From: Terrimesophilobacter sp039923755
GTDB lineage: Bacteria > Actinomycetota > Actinomycetes > Actinomycetales > Microbacteriaceae
Direction of reading: 5' to 3'
Assembly (NCBI GenBank): GCA_039923755.1
Contig: JBDTCD010000105.1
Location: 1-5,991 of the forward strand
DNA length: 5,991 nt
The stretch's first letter is position 1. Every line of letters begins with the position of its first letter. Below the pieces are notes generated by a model. It searched no databases. It saw nothing but the letters and a program-made list of their open reading frames with translations, and was not told where the DNA came from. The position numbers and the translations under genes are program-made. This document shows, piece after piece, positions 1 through 4,769 of the stretch.

Positions 1-117
1 GTGAGCCTCCTTGCCGATCAGCTGGATGGTGCCGTCGAAGCCCTGCTTGCGCAGTTCCTCCGCGGCCGAGACTCCCGCGAGCCCTCCGCCGATGATGATG
101 AAATTCTTGTCGCTCAT
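1..117 (-). CDS. FAD/NAD(P)-dependent oxidoreductase, N-terminal fragment
   Basis: Only the first 39 codons are inside the window; the gene continues past the left edge. The protein opens MSDKNFIIIGGGLAGVSAAE, a Rossmann dinucleotide-binding fold: a hydrophobic beta strand, then GGGLAG (a GxGxxG/A variant), then a helix, and a second strand (TIQLIGKE) ending in an acidic residue that normally contacts the ribose. This start resembles ferredoxin/rubredoxin reductase-type flavoproteins, which pass electrons from NAD(P)H through FAD to a small iron-sulfur partner. The ATG at 117-115 has a clear ribosome site (AAAGGAG, minus strand of 124-130, 6 bases away). It lies 28 bases after the folE stop with no promoter in between, so it is probably co-transcribed with folE. 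The FAD-binding fold is secure; substrate and exact subfamily cannot be judged from 39 residues. Confidence 0.85.
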   Translation of the reverse strand, partial: MSDKNFIIIGGGLAGVSAAEELRKQGFDGTIQLIGKEAH

Positions 118-145
118 GTCAATCTCCTTTGCCCGAATGCCGGGG

Positions 146-793
146 TTACGCCGGCAGGTTGCCGCCGGCCAGTCTGAACTGGCGCCGCATCGCGTTGTCC
201 TTCGCCAGCACTCCGGTGAATGCCGTCGTTGTCGTCATGGCGCCCGCCGCTTGCGCACCGCGCATCGTCATGCACAAGTGTTCGGCCTCGAGCACGACGC
301 CGACGCCGCGCGGGACGAGTTGCTCCGTAAGGTAGGCCGAGATCTGCTGGGTGAGCCGCTCCTGCACCTGCAGGTCGCGCGAAAACAACTCCACAACGCG
401 CGCGAGTTTCGAAAGTCCCACCAACCGCTCTCCTGGGACGTAGCCGATGTGGGCGACACCACGAAACGGGAGAAGGTGGTGTTCGCACAGCGAGTGAAAG
501 GGGATATCCCTAACGATGACGAGTTCCTCATAGTGTTCGTCGTTCGGGAACGTTGTCATGGTGAAGTCACGAGGCGTGAGCATCTCAAGGAGGCTGGCTG
601 CGACGCGGCGCGGGGTGTCTGCGAGGTGTTCGCTTGTGACATCCCGTCCGAGGGAGGTGAGAAGGTCGGCCACCGCTTTCTCCGCACGCGACTGCTGATC
701 GTTGGCCTCGACGGCGTGCAACGGCGCAATGGTTCGCGCACCATCCTCTGCTGCTTCATGCAGAGTCGCTTCATGCAGTGTCACCTGGCTCAT
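146..793 (-). CDS. folE: GTP cyclohydrolase I
   Basis: A 215-residue GTP cyclohydrolase I, which converts GTP to 7,8-dihydroneopterin triphosphate plus formate, the first step of folate and other pterin synthesis; the enzyme is a cytosolic homodecamer. Zinc ligands are visible: Cys103 and His106 in SLCEHHLLPF and Cys174 in EHLCMTMRG, matching Cys110, His113 and Cys181 of the E. coli enzyme; His105 matches the catalytic His112. Other family signatures are GYVPGERLVGLSKLARVVE (118-136) and VQERLTQQI (143-151). Length is normal. The start has a GAGGAG ribosome site 5 bases upstream. Residues 5-14 are TLHEATLHEA, from a 15-base tandem duplication. It heads an operon with the flavoprotein and is divergent from a HTH regulator. 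It has no folP/folB/folK neighbour in view, so it may be a second, specially regulated folE; that is inference. Confidence 0.96.
   Translation of the reverse strand: MSQVTLHEATLHEAAEDGARTIAPLHAVEANDQQSRAEKAVADLLTSLGRDVTSEHLADTPRRVAASLLEMLTPRDFTMTTFPNDEHYEELVIVRDIPFHSLCEHHLLPFRGVAHIGYVPGERLVGLSKLARVVELFSRDLQVQERLTQQISAYLTEQLVPRGVGVVLEAEHLCMTMRGAQAAGAMTTTTAFTGVLAKDNAMRRQFRLAGGNLPA
753..782. repeat. 15-bp tandem duplication in the folE start region
   Basis: Two adjacent 15-base units (753-767 and 768-782) differ at one base (A764 versus T779). They encode TLHEA twice, just after the first four residues of FolE. The unit length keeps the reading frame. This N-terminal tail lies before the conserved enzyme core, so a copy-number change would probably be tolerated. 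Confidence 0.8.
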
Positions 794-826
794 AACTGCT
801 CCTCAGTTCTCACCCGTCCTCATCTC

Positions 827-856
827 ACAGTACTTTCCCCAGATTTCTTTTGTCAA
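827..856 (-). promoter_or_regulatory. Promoter of the folE operon
   Basis: On the minus strand, a perfect TTGACA -35 box (856-851), an 18-base spacer and a TACTGT -10 box (832-827) form a strong housekeeping-sigma promoter. Transcription would start near 820, giving a leader of about 27 bases that contains the GAGGAG ribosome site of folE. The -35 box overlaps the one available to the divergent regulator gene. Confidence 0.75.
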
Positions 857-880
857 GTTTTACTGTTTTAGAAGTAAGAT
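850..880 (+). promoter_or_regulatory. Promoter of the HTH regulator gene, leaderless
   Basis: TAAGAT at 875-880 fits the TANNNT -10 consensus and ends 6 bases before the ATG at 887, so the predicted first transcribed base is the A of the start codon. TTGTCA at 850-855 is a possible -35 box with a long 19-base spacer. No Shine-Dalgarno-like sequence stands before the ATG, which supports a leaderless message, a common arrangement in actinobacteria. A second -10-like hexamer, TACTGT (861-866), would give a short leader but has no good -35. Confidence 0.6.
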
Positions 881-886
881 GAGTGC

Positions 887-1555
887 ATGAACGAGTCACG
901 AACCAACCAGCTGTCCGCTGTAGCCGCAATCAGCGACCCACAACGGCGTTCGCTGCTTGAGTTCGTCAGCAGAAGTGGGGGCGCGGTTACCAGGGACGAC
1001 GCTGCACAAGCGACAGGTATGCCGCGCAGCACCGCCGCCTTCCACCTCGACCGACTCGTAAATGAAGGCGTTCTGGAGACTGACTTCAAACGCCTGAGCG
1101 GAAAGACCGGTCCGGGGTCCGGTCGCCCGTCAAAGCTCTACCGGCGCGCGGCGGGAGAGATCAACGTCTCCATCCCCGCCCGCCGGTACGAGCTCGCCGG
1201 CGACATGCTGGCCGCTGCCGTCGAGGAGTCCGACCGCACCGGGGAACCCGTGCGGAAGGTGCTCGCCACGATTTCAGCGAAAACCGGGCACCAGATTGGC
1301 GCGTCTGCCGGCTCTCTGGATGCTGCACTCGAATCCTGCGGCTACGAACCACGCGACGATGGCGCGGGCGGTCTCGTACTCACCAACTGCCCGTTCCACA
1401 AACTCGCCACCAACCACACCGACGTGATCTGCCACGCGAACGTCTCACTGTTGCAAGGAGTTGCCGATGGTGCCGCGGAGGGTGAACGCACCGTAGAGTT
1501 CGTCGAGCCGACTAACGGATGCTGCTGCGTGCGGATCACCTCTCGCGTCGGCTAA
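887..1555 (+). CDS. Winged-helix transcriptional regulator with cysteine-rich sensor domain (ArsR/SufR-like)
   Basis: A 222-residue protein. Residues about 15-86 form a winged helix-turn-helix: TRDDAAQATGMPRSTAAFHL gives the helix-turn-helix, LVNEGVLE follows the recognition helix, and GPGSGRPSKLYRR is a basic wing typical of ArsR-type predicted regulators of the COG2345 kind. A helical linker (about 95-150) leads to a C-terminal domain with TNCPFHKLATNH (Cys168), ICHAN (Cys182) and NGCCCVRI (Cys212-214). The NCP[FY]H...C...C pattern resembles SufR-like regulators, where such cysteines hold a [4Fe-4S] cluster. The ATG start is supported by a -10 box correctly placed for a leaderless transcript. 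Being divergent from folE and the flavoprotein, it is probably their redox- or iron-sulfur-responsive regulator. The DNA-binding fold is secure; cluster type and target are inferred. Confidence 0.9.
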   Translation: MNESRTNQLSAVAAISDPQRRSLLEFVSRSGGAVTRDDAAQATGMPRSTAAFHLDRLVNEGVLETDFKRLSGKTGPGSGRPSKLYRRAAGEINVSIPARRYELAGDMLAAAVEESDRTGEPVRKVLATISAKTGHQIGASAGSLDAALESCGYEPRDDGAGGLVLTNCPFHKLATNHTDVICHANVSLLQGVADGAAEGERTVEFVEPTNGCCCVRITSRVG

Positions 1556-1586
1556 CCCGCGCTACGCTCGCGTCCCGCACCCTCCG

Positions 1587-1590
1587 ACCC
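1587..1590. repeat. Left copy of ACCC flanking the palindromic element
   Basis: ACCC directly precedes the left inverted repeat and is matched by ACCC at 1677-1680 directly after the right one. It fits a 4-base target-site duplication, though a 4-base match has about a 1/256 chance. Confidence 0.45.
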
Positions 1591-1676
1591 GAACGAATTT
1601 GAAGGAGATTTGATCGTTTCAACGACGTTTCGGCACAATTAGCCGCTAGCGCGACGTTTCTCCTTCAAATTCGTTC
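1591..1676. mobile_element. 86-bp palindromic element with 18-bp perfect inverted ends (MITE-like)
   Basis: GAACGAATTTGAAGGAGA at 1591-1608 is exactly inverted at 1659-1676, with 50 bases between and mismatches immediately inside and outside the arms. The arms are AT-rich (7 of 18 G/C) in a GC-rich neighbourhood. The core has a 9-base direct repeat CGACGTTTC (1623-1631 and 1652-1660), a third partial copy CGTTTC (1615-1620), and a short CGGC/GCCG stem (1631-1634 with 1642-1645). It has no reading frame of its own. With ACCC on both sides it resembles a non-autonomous miniature transposable element. It also lies between two convergent genes (stops at 1555 and 1675), so it could act as a bidirectional transcription stop; the 50-base loop and lack of a T-run make it an unusual terminator. 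The inverted repeat is certain; its mobile nature is inferred. Confidence 0.6.
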
Positions 1677-1848
1677 ACCCCACACCAACGTCGGCACCGC
1701 AGCGCCAGCAGGTGGCGGGCAACTCGCCCTCGATGAGCGCGCCACACTCATCGCACACGTGCTCAAGCCAGCAAACCGGATCCCCAGTCGCAGTGAACTC
1801 GTCGCCGTCCATACGACAATTGTGCACCTGGCAGCCATCAACCAGCAC
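1675..1848 (-). CDS. Small cysteine-rich zinc-ribbon-like protein, 57 aa
   Basis: This short gene starts at GTG (1848-1846), directly after an in-frame TGA, and stops at TGA (1677-1675). The product carries CWLEHVCDECGALIEG and ATCWRCGAD: two CxxC knuckles (Cys32/Cys35 and Cys47/Cys50) 11 residues apart, the classic zinc-ribbon spacing, plus Cys6, Cys11 and Cys26. Third codon positions are mostly G or C, as expected for a real gene here. A promoter on the same strand (1875-1903) would give a leader of about 20 bases with a weak GTGGA ribosome site. An ATG at 1812-1810 would give 45 residues and keep both knuckles, but has no ribosome site. It is divergent from the response regulator gene and may be co-regulated with it. 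The stop codon overlaps the palindromic element. Function is unknown; zinc binding and a regulatory or protein-binding role are guesses from the motif. Confidence 0.7.
   Translation of the reverse strand: MLVDGCQVHNCRMDGDEFTATGDPVCWLEHVCDECGALIEGELPATCWRCGADVGVG
1677..1680. repeat. Right copy of ACCC flanking the palindromic element
   Basis: Second half of the possible 4-base target duplication. On the minus strand it reads GGGT and forms the last glycine codon plus the first base of the TGA stop of the small zinc-ribbon gene. Confidence 0.45.
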
Positions 1849-1874
1849 TCAGGATCCACTCAGCAAACGCGCAG

Positions 1875-1903
1875 ATACTATTGGGCATGACCGATGGACC
1901 GAA
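1875..1903 (-). promoter_or_regulatory. Promoter of the small zinc-ribbon gene
   Basis: On the minus strand, TTCGGT (1903-1898), a 17-base spacer and TAGTAT (1880-1875) make a plausible -35/-10 pair with a predicted start near 1868. The -10 box shares five bases with the -10 box of the divergent response regulator gene, and the -35 box lies inside the first codons of that gene. The two promoters cannot be occupied by polymerase at the same time. Confidence 0.5.
1876..1881 (+). promoter_or_regulatory. -10 box of the response regulator gene, leaderless
   Basis: TACTAT fits the TANNNT -10 consensus and lies 5 bases before the ATG at 1887, which places the transcript start at or next to the start codon. 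No Shine-Dalgarno sequence is present upstream. The -35 region (about 1853-1858) has no recognisable consensus, so an activator may be required, possibly the response regulator itself. Confidence 0.6.
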
Positions 1904-2579
1904 GATTCTCATTGTCGATGACGAGCCCAACATCCGGGACCTGCTGACCACCAGCCTGAGATTCGCGAAGTTCGCGGTGCGCGCTGTCGGTAACGGCGCC
2001 CAGGCGATCTCCGCCGTACTGGAGGAGGAGCCGGATCTCATCATCCTCGACGTCATGCTGCCGGACATGAACGGCTTCGGTGTGACGAAACGCCTTCGGG
2101 CGAGCGGATACACCGCCCCCATCCTGTTCCTCACCGCGAAAGACGACACCGAGGACAAGATCACCGGCCTCACGGTCGGCGGCGACGACTACGTTACGAA
2201 GCCTTTCAGCCTCGACGAGATCGTGGCGCGCATCAAGGCTATTCTGCGCCGCACTATGGCCGACGAAGAGGATGCCATCATCCGATCCGGCGACCTCACC
2301 ATGGACCAGGACACTCACGAGGTCACGATCGGCGACACTCAAGTGGAGCTCAGCCCCACCGAGTTCAAGCTCCTGCGCTATCTCATGCTCAACCCGAACC
2401 GGGTGCTCAGCAAGGCGCAAATTCTCGACCACGTGTGGGAGTACGACTTCAACGGAGACGCCGGCATCGTCGAGTCCTACATCTCCTACCTGCGCCGCAA
2501 GCTCGACCAGTACTCGGACGAGCCGGTCATCCAGACCAAGCGCGGTTTCGGTTACATGCTGAAGTCCGCGAAAGCCTGA
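1887..2579 (+). CDS. OmpR/PhoB-family response regulator (TcrX/MprA-like)
   Basis: A 230-residue two-component response regulator, cytosolic and DNA-binding. The receiver domain (about 5-120) has the acidic pair Asp11/Asp12, the phosphate-accepting Asp55 in LIILDVMLPDMNG, the switch Thr83 (FLTAKDD) and the conserved Lys105 (YVTKPFS). The C-terminal winged-helix domain (about 130-226) has the PhoB-type signatures LSPTEFKLLRYLMLNPNRVL, ILDHVWEYDF, VESYISYLRRKLD and TKRGFGYML. The ATG at 1887 is preferred over the TTG at 1881, because a -10 box overlaps that TTG and places the transcript start at the ATG. The sensor kinase gene follows after 58 bases and is its likely partner. The GIVESYISYLRRK stretch is typical of actinobacterial TcrX/MprA/TrcR regulators, but the ortholog cannot be fixed, so no symbol is given. 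Confidence 0.95.
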   Translation: MTDGPKILIVDDEPNIRDLLTTSLRFAKFAVRAVGNGAQAISAVLEEEPDLIILDVMLPDMNGFGVTKRLRASGYTAPILFLTAKDDTEDKITGLTVGGDDYVTKPFSLDEIVARIKAILRRTMADEEDAIIRSGDLTMDQDTHEVTIGDTQVELSPTEFKLLRYLMLNPNRVLSKAQILDHVWEYDFNGDAGIVESYISYLRRKLDQYSDEPVIQTKRGFGYMLKSAKA

Positions 2580-2622
2580 CCCGTGGGTCCGATTCTGTCG
2601 GGCACTTCGCGACGATACCGGT

Positions 2623-2628
2623 TAGCCT
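2623..2628 (+). promoter_or_regulatory. Possible internal -10 box before the sensor kinase
   Basis: TAGCCT fits TANNNT and ends 9 bases before the kinase ATG at 2638, predicting a start near 2635 and a leader of about 3 bases. There is no Shine-Dalgarno sequence before this ATG, and an in-frame TAG at 2623 rules out an earlier start. The kinase may therefore have its own nearly leaderless message in addition to read-through from the response regulator gene. No convincing -35 box was found. Confidence 0.35.
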
Positions 2629-2637
2629 GAACTCCTG

Positions 2638-4305
2638 ATGCACGATCAGGTATCCCAGTGGTGGGGCAGAGTCTCTCTGCGCACGAAGACGACGGCGGTC
2701 ACCGTTTTGCTGCTCACCGTCGGCCTGCTCGTTGCCGGCGTCGGCACCATGACCGTCCTGCGAAACTACCTCGTCGGCGAAGTTGACGGCAAAGTTTCAT
2801 CGACGGTGTTGGACCTTCGCGCCCTCAATCTCAGTATCCAGGAGACCTGCGACAGGGCATCAGGGCCAAGCCAGTTCTTCGTCGCAATCCTCACATCCGA
2901 CGGAAGCCTGCTCTGCCAGAACCGTGATGCCAACCAGACCCTGCCGGTGATCGAAGGGCTCGACATCGACATCGTCAGGCAGCAGGCTGGTGTACCGCTC
3001 ACGCTGTGGAGCTCAGACCGCACCGGACAGTGGCGAGTCGTCTCCGCCCCGTATCAGGATGAATCCACCGGCGCCCAGGTGACGTTGGCGGTGGGCGCGA
3101 GCCTCGCCGACATCAATGCGACCATCTCCCAATACACCGCGGTGTTCCTCGGATTCGGGCTCTCCGTGGTCATCCTGGGAGGCGTCATCACGCGACTCCT
3201 CGTCACCGCGACGTTTGCTCCTTTGCGCGAGGTCGAGGCGACGGCGGCGGAGATCGCGAACGGCGACTTCAGCCAGCGCCTGCCAGGTGCAACGCCGAAC
3301 ACCGAGGTCGGGCGGCTCAACCGTTCTCTCAACACCATGCTTAATCGAATCGACCGCGCCTTCGCCGACCGGGCCAAAACTATCGACCAGATGCGCCGGT
3401 TCGTCGGCGACGCAAGCCACGAACTTCGCACCCCCCTGGTCACCGTGCGCGGGTATGCGGAGCTGTTCCGGATGGGCGCGCTTCAGACGCCCGAAGAGGT
3501 CGGCCAGGCCATGGAACGGATCGAGAAGGAGGCCATACGGATGGGGGGACTGGTTGAAGACCTCCTCGAACTGGCCCGGCTCGACGAAGCCAAACCTCTC
3601 CAGCTCGCCCCTGTGGACCTGATTCCTCTTGCCCGCGACGCGGCTCTCGACGCGATGGCATCCGCACCCGAACGCACAGTCACGGTGATCGTTGCGGAAC
3701 CGGCTGCCATAGAACCGGAAGAGGAATTGCCGGCACCGCCCACCACCACGCGCCGTCGCGCCTCGAACTCTGCTGCGAGTCGCCAGGTCTCTACTGCCAC
3801 CGGCCCGATCGCCTTCGCGGGTGCCACCATTGCACGCCTCCGGTCGCGCAGGGCGCGCGCGATGCCCCCGGTAGCGGCATCCGGATCCGACGAATCCTTC
3901 GAACTTGAGCTTCCCGCGATCGTGCTCGCTGAGGAGAACAAAATTCGTCAGGTCATCACCAACCTTCTTGGCAACGCCATGCGATTCACTCCCGCCGATA
4001 GCCCCCTGGAACTCGTTGTGCACGTCGACCAGGCACGCAAGGTGGGGATACTCGACATCGTTGATCACGGAGAGGGCATCCCTCCACAGATCCGCGACAA
4101 AATTTTCCAGCGTTTCTGGCGAGCTGACTCATCCCGCACGCGATCGACCGGTGGTAGCGGCCTGGGGCTCGCGATCGTGTCGGGGATCATCGCCGCACAC
4201 AAGGGCTCCGTCGACGTACTGGAAACTCCTGGCGGCGGCGCGACGTTTCGGATCGCACTTCCCCTCCTCCCCATCGGCTATACGCCGAATTCCACCGCAA
4301 ACTGA
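2638..4305 (+). CDS. Membrane sensor histidine kinase with HAMP domain and an atypical ATPase-domain insertion
   Basis: A 555-residue sensor kinase, presumably phosphorylating the response regulator encoded upstream. Order: cytoplasmic N-terminus; membrane helix 1 (about 20-41); extracellular sensor region (about 42-165) with two cysteines, Cys71 and Cys93, and no recognised domain; membrane helix 2 (about 167-189); HAMP (about 190-243); dimerisation/phosphoacceptor domain with His261 in FVGDASHELRTPLVTVRGYAE; HATPase domain with N-box RQVITNLLGNAMRFTP (Asn442, Asn446), G1 box DHGEGIP (476-482), F box IFQRFWRAD (489-497) and G2 box GGSGLGLAI (505-513). All catalytic boxes are intact. Between the first ATPase strand (TVTVIV) and AIVLAEENKIRQV, usually joined by a loop of about ten residues, lie some 70 residues (about 353-424) rich in Pro, Ala, Ser and Arg. 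The layout resembles actinobacterial TcrY/MprB kinases. The signal is unknown. Confidence 0.94.
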   Translation: MHDQVSQWWGRVSLRTKTTAVTVLLLTVGLLVAGVGTMTVLRNYLVGEVDGKVSSTVLDLRALNLSIQETCDRASGPSQFFVAILTSDGSLLCQNRDANQTLPVIEGLDIDIVRQQAGVPLTLWSSDRTGQWRVVSAPYQDESTGAQVTLAVGASLADINATISQYTAVFLGFGLSVVILGGVITRLLVTATFAPLREVEATAAEIANGDFSQRLPGATPNTEVGRLNRSLNTMLNRIDRAFADRAKTIDQMRRFVGDASHELRTPLVTVRGYAELFRMGALQTPEEVGQAMERIEKEAIRMGGLVEDLLELARLDEAKPLQLAPVDLIPLARDAALDAMASAPERTVTVIVAEPAAIEPEEELPAPPTTTRRRASNSAASRQVSTATGPIAFAGATIARLRSRRARAMPPVAASGSDESFELELPAIVLAEENKIRQVITNLLGNAMRFTPADSPLELVVHVDQARKVGILDIVDHGEGIPPQIRDKIFQRFWRADSSRTRSTGGSGLGLAIVSGIIAAHKGSVDVLETPGGGATFRIALPLLPIGYTPNSTAN

Positions 4306-4314
4306 CGGCTGCCC

Positions 4315-4344
4315 TGGTTCGATGCCGCCTGACTCATTTAGCGT
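4315..4344 (+). promoter_or_regulatory. Possible promoter of the WXG100 gene
   Basis: TGGTTC (4315-4320), an 18-base spacer and TAGCGT (4339-4344) form a weak promoter candidate in the 80-base gap after the kinase stop. The start would be near 4351, with a leader of about 35 bases holding a 15-base dyad and a strong ribosome site. The -35 is poor, so this is tentative. Confidence 0.35.
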
Positions 4345-4352
4345 GAAGGCAG

Positions 4353-4367
4353 CGGGAATGCATCCCG
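4353..4367. repeat. Short inverted repeat in the WXG100 leader
   Basis: CGGGA at 4353-4357 and TCCCG at 4363-4367 are perfect inverted copies around ATGCA. The repeat lies between the candidate -10 box and the ribosome site. It could be an operator or a small hairpin in the leader, or chance. Confidence 0.3.
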
Positions 4368-4375
4368 TAACCCGA

Positions 4376-4382
4376 GGGAGGA
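4376..4382 (+). promoter_or_regulatory. Strong ribosome binding site of the WXG100 gene
   Basis: GGGAGGA ends 3 bases before the ATG at 4386, its GGAGG core about 4 bases away. It fixes the start and contrasts with the upstream regulator and two-component genes, none of which has a recognisable site. Confidence 0.75.
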
Positions 4383-4385
4383 TCC

Positions 4386-4676
4386 ATGACCAGTTACCGC
4401 GTGGACAGTGAGGCTGTGCTCAACGCGCACAGCACTATCCAGAACACAATGTCGAGAATCGAAGCGGAGGCTTCGAGCCTCAAGTCCCAGCTCGCTTCCC
4501 TGCAGGGAGCCTGGACGGGGCAAGCGGCGATGGCGTTTCAGTCGGTTGTCGGCGACTGGACCGCCACTCAGCAGCGGGTGGAGCAGAGCCTCGGTGCAAT
4601 TGCGCAGGCTCTCGGGCAAGCTGGCCGCCAGTATGCGGATGTCGAACTTGCCAACGCCCGCATGTTTGCCGGTTGA
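4386..4676 (+). CDS. WXG100-family (ESAT-6-like) small secreted protein
   Basis: A 96-residue helical hairpin protein of the usual family length. The Trp-Thr-Gly turn (residues 43-45, LQGAWTGQAAMAF) sits between two amphipathic helices, and a YxxxE signal (Tyr83-Glu87, YADVE) sits in the C-terminal tail. These are the two hallmarks of substrates of type VII (ESX/WXG) secretion, where such proteins usually leave the cell as dimers. The start is fixed by a strong ribosome site. It appears alone: no second WXG100 partner, EccC/EssC ATPase or other secretion gene is in the window, so it may be a homodimeric orphan substrate. It converges on groEL. Family assignment is firm; role is unknown. Confidence 0.9.
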   Translation: MTSYRVDSEAVLNAHSTIQNTMSRIEAEASSLKSQLASLQGAWTGQAAMAFQSVVGDWTATQQRVEQSLGAIAQALGQAGRQYADVELANARMFAG

Positions 4677-4715
4677 TCTGGGCGCTCACCCGTAACTGCG
4701 GAATGAATGACTTGG

Positions 4716-4757
4716 ACGCAGTAGGGGCGGCCCCTTTCGGGACCGCCCCTACTGCGT
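4716..4757. terminator. Bidirectional terminator hairpin between the WXG100 gene and groEL
   Basis: ACGCAGTAGGGGCGG (4716-4730) pairs perfectly with 4743-4757. After one C/A mismatch, three more C-G pairs close a TTTC tetraloop (4735-4738). The stem is very stable. It lies 40 bases after the WXG100 stop (4676) and 13 bases after the groEL stop (4770), so it can end transcription from both convergent genes. No T-run follows on either strand, which is common for actinobacterial hairpin terminators. Confidence 0.85.
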
Positions 4758-4769
4758 ATCGGGGTTGGA

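Larger units (their letters stand above)
819..883. promoter_or_regulatory. Mirror-image motif pair, possible operator of the divergent regulator
   Basis: The 10-mer GTRAGATGAG occurs on the plus strand at 874-883 (GTAAGATGAG) and on the minus strand at 828-819 (GTGAGATGAG). It thus lies at the -10/start region of each divergent promoter, symmetric about position 851, inside the shared -35 area. A second inverted pair, ACAGTA (827-832) and TACTGT (861-866), lies inside it. That layout fits one dimeric regulator binding both promoters, most simply the adjacent HTH protein. Binding is inference. Confidence 0.4.

Noticed and set aside
139..155. GCCGG/CCGGC stem overlapping the folE stop codon
   Set aside because: Only 5 base pairs in GC-rich sequence and no T-run; it is probably chance and would not be expected to stop read-through into the flavoprotein gene.
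11..871. 286-codon open frame on the plus strand
   Set aside because: It is antisense to folE and the flavoprotein start, whose motifs and ribosome sites are unambiguous; its product shows no recognisable domain.
1591..1676. CRISPR repeat or tRNA-like structure
   Set aside because: Only one palindrome exists with no spaced direct-repeat array, and the core does not fold as a tRNA cloverleaf.
1665..1859. 64-codon minus-strand frame starting MDPECWLMAARC
   Set aside because: It overlaps the zinc-ribbon frame in another phase. It lacks paired CxxC motifs and third-position GC bias, so the other frame is preferred.
1878..2432. 184-codon minus-strand frame opposite the response regulator
   Set aside because: Shadow of the receiver and DNA-binding domains; composition follows the codon positions of the plus-strand gene.
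3013..4068. 351-codon open frame on the minus strand
   Set aside because: Antisense shadow of the sensor kinase, caused by GC-rich codon bias; no domain or ribosome site supports it.
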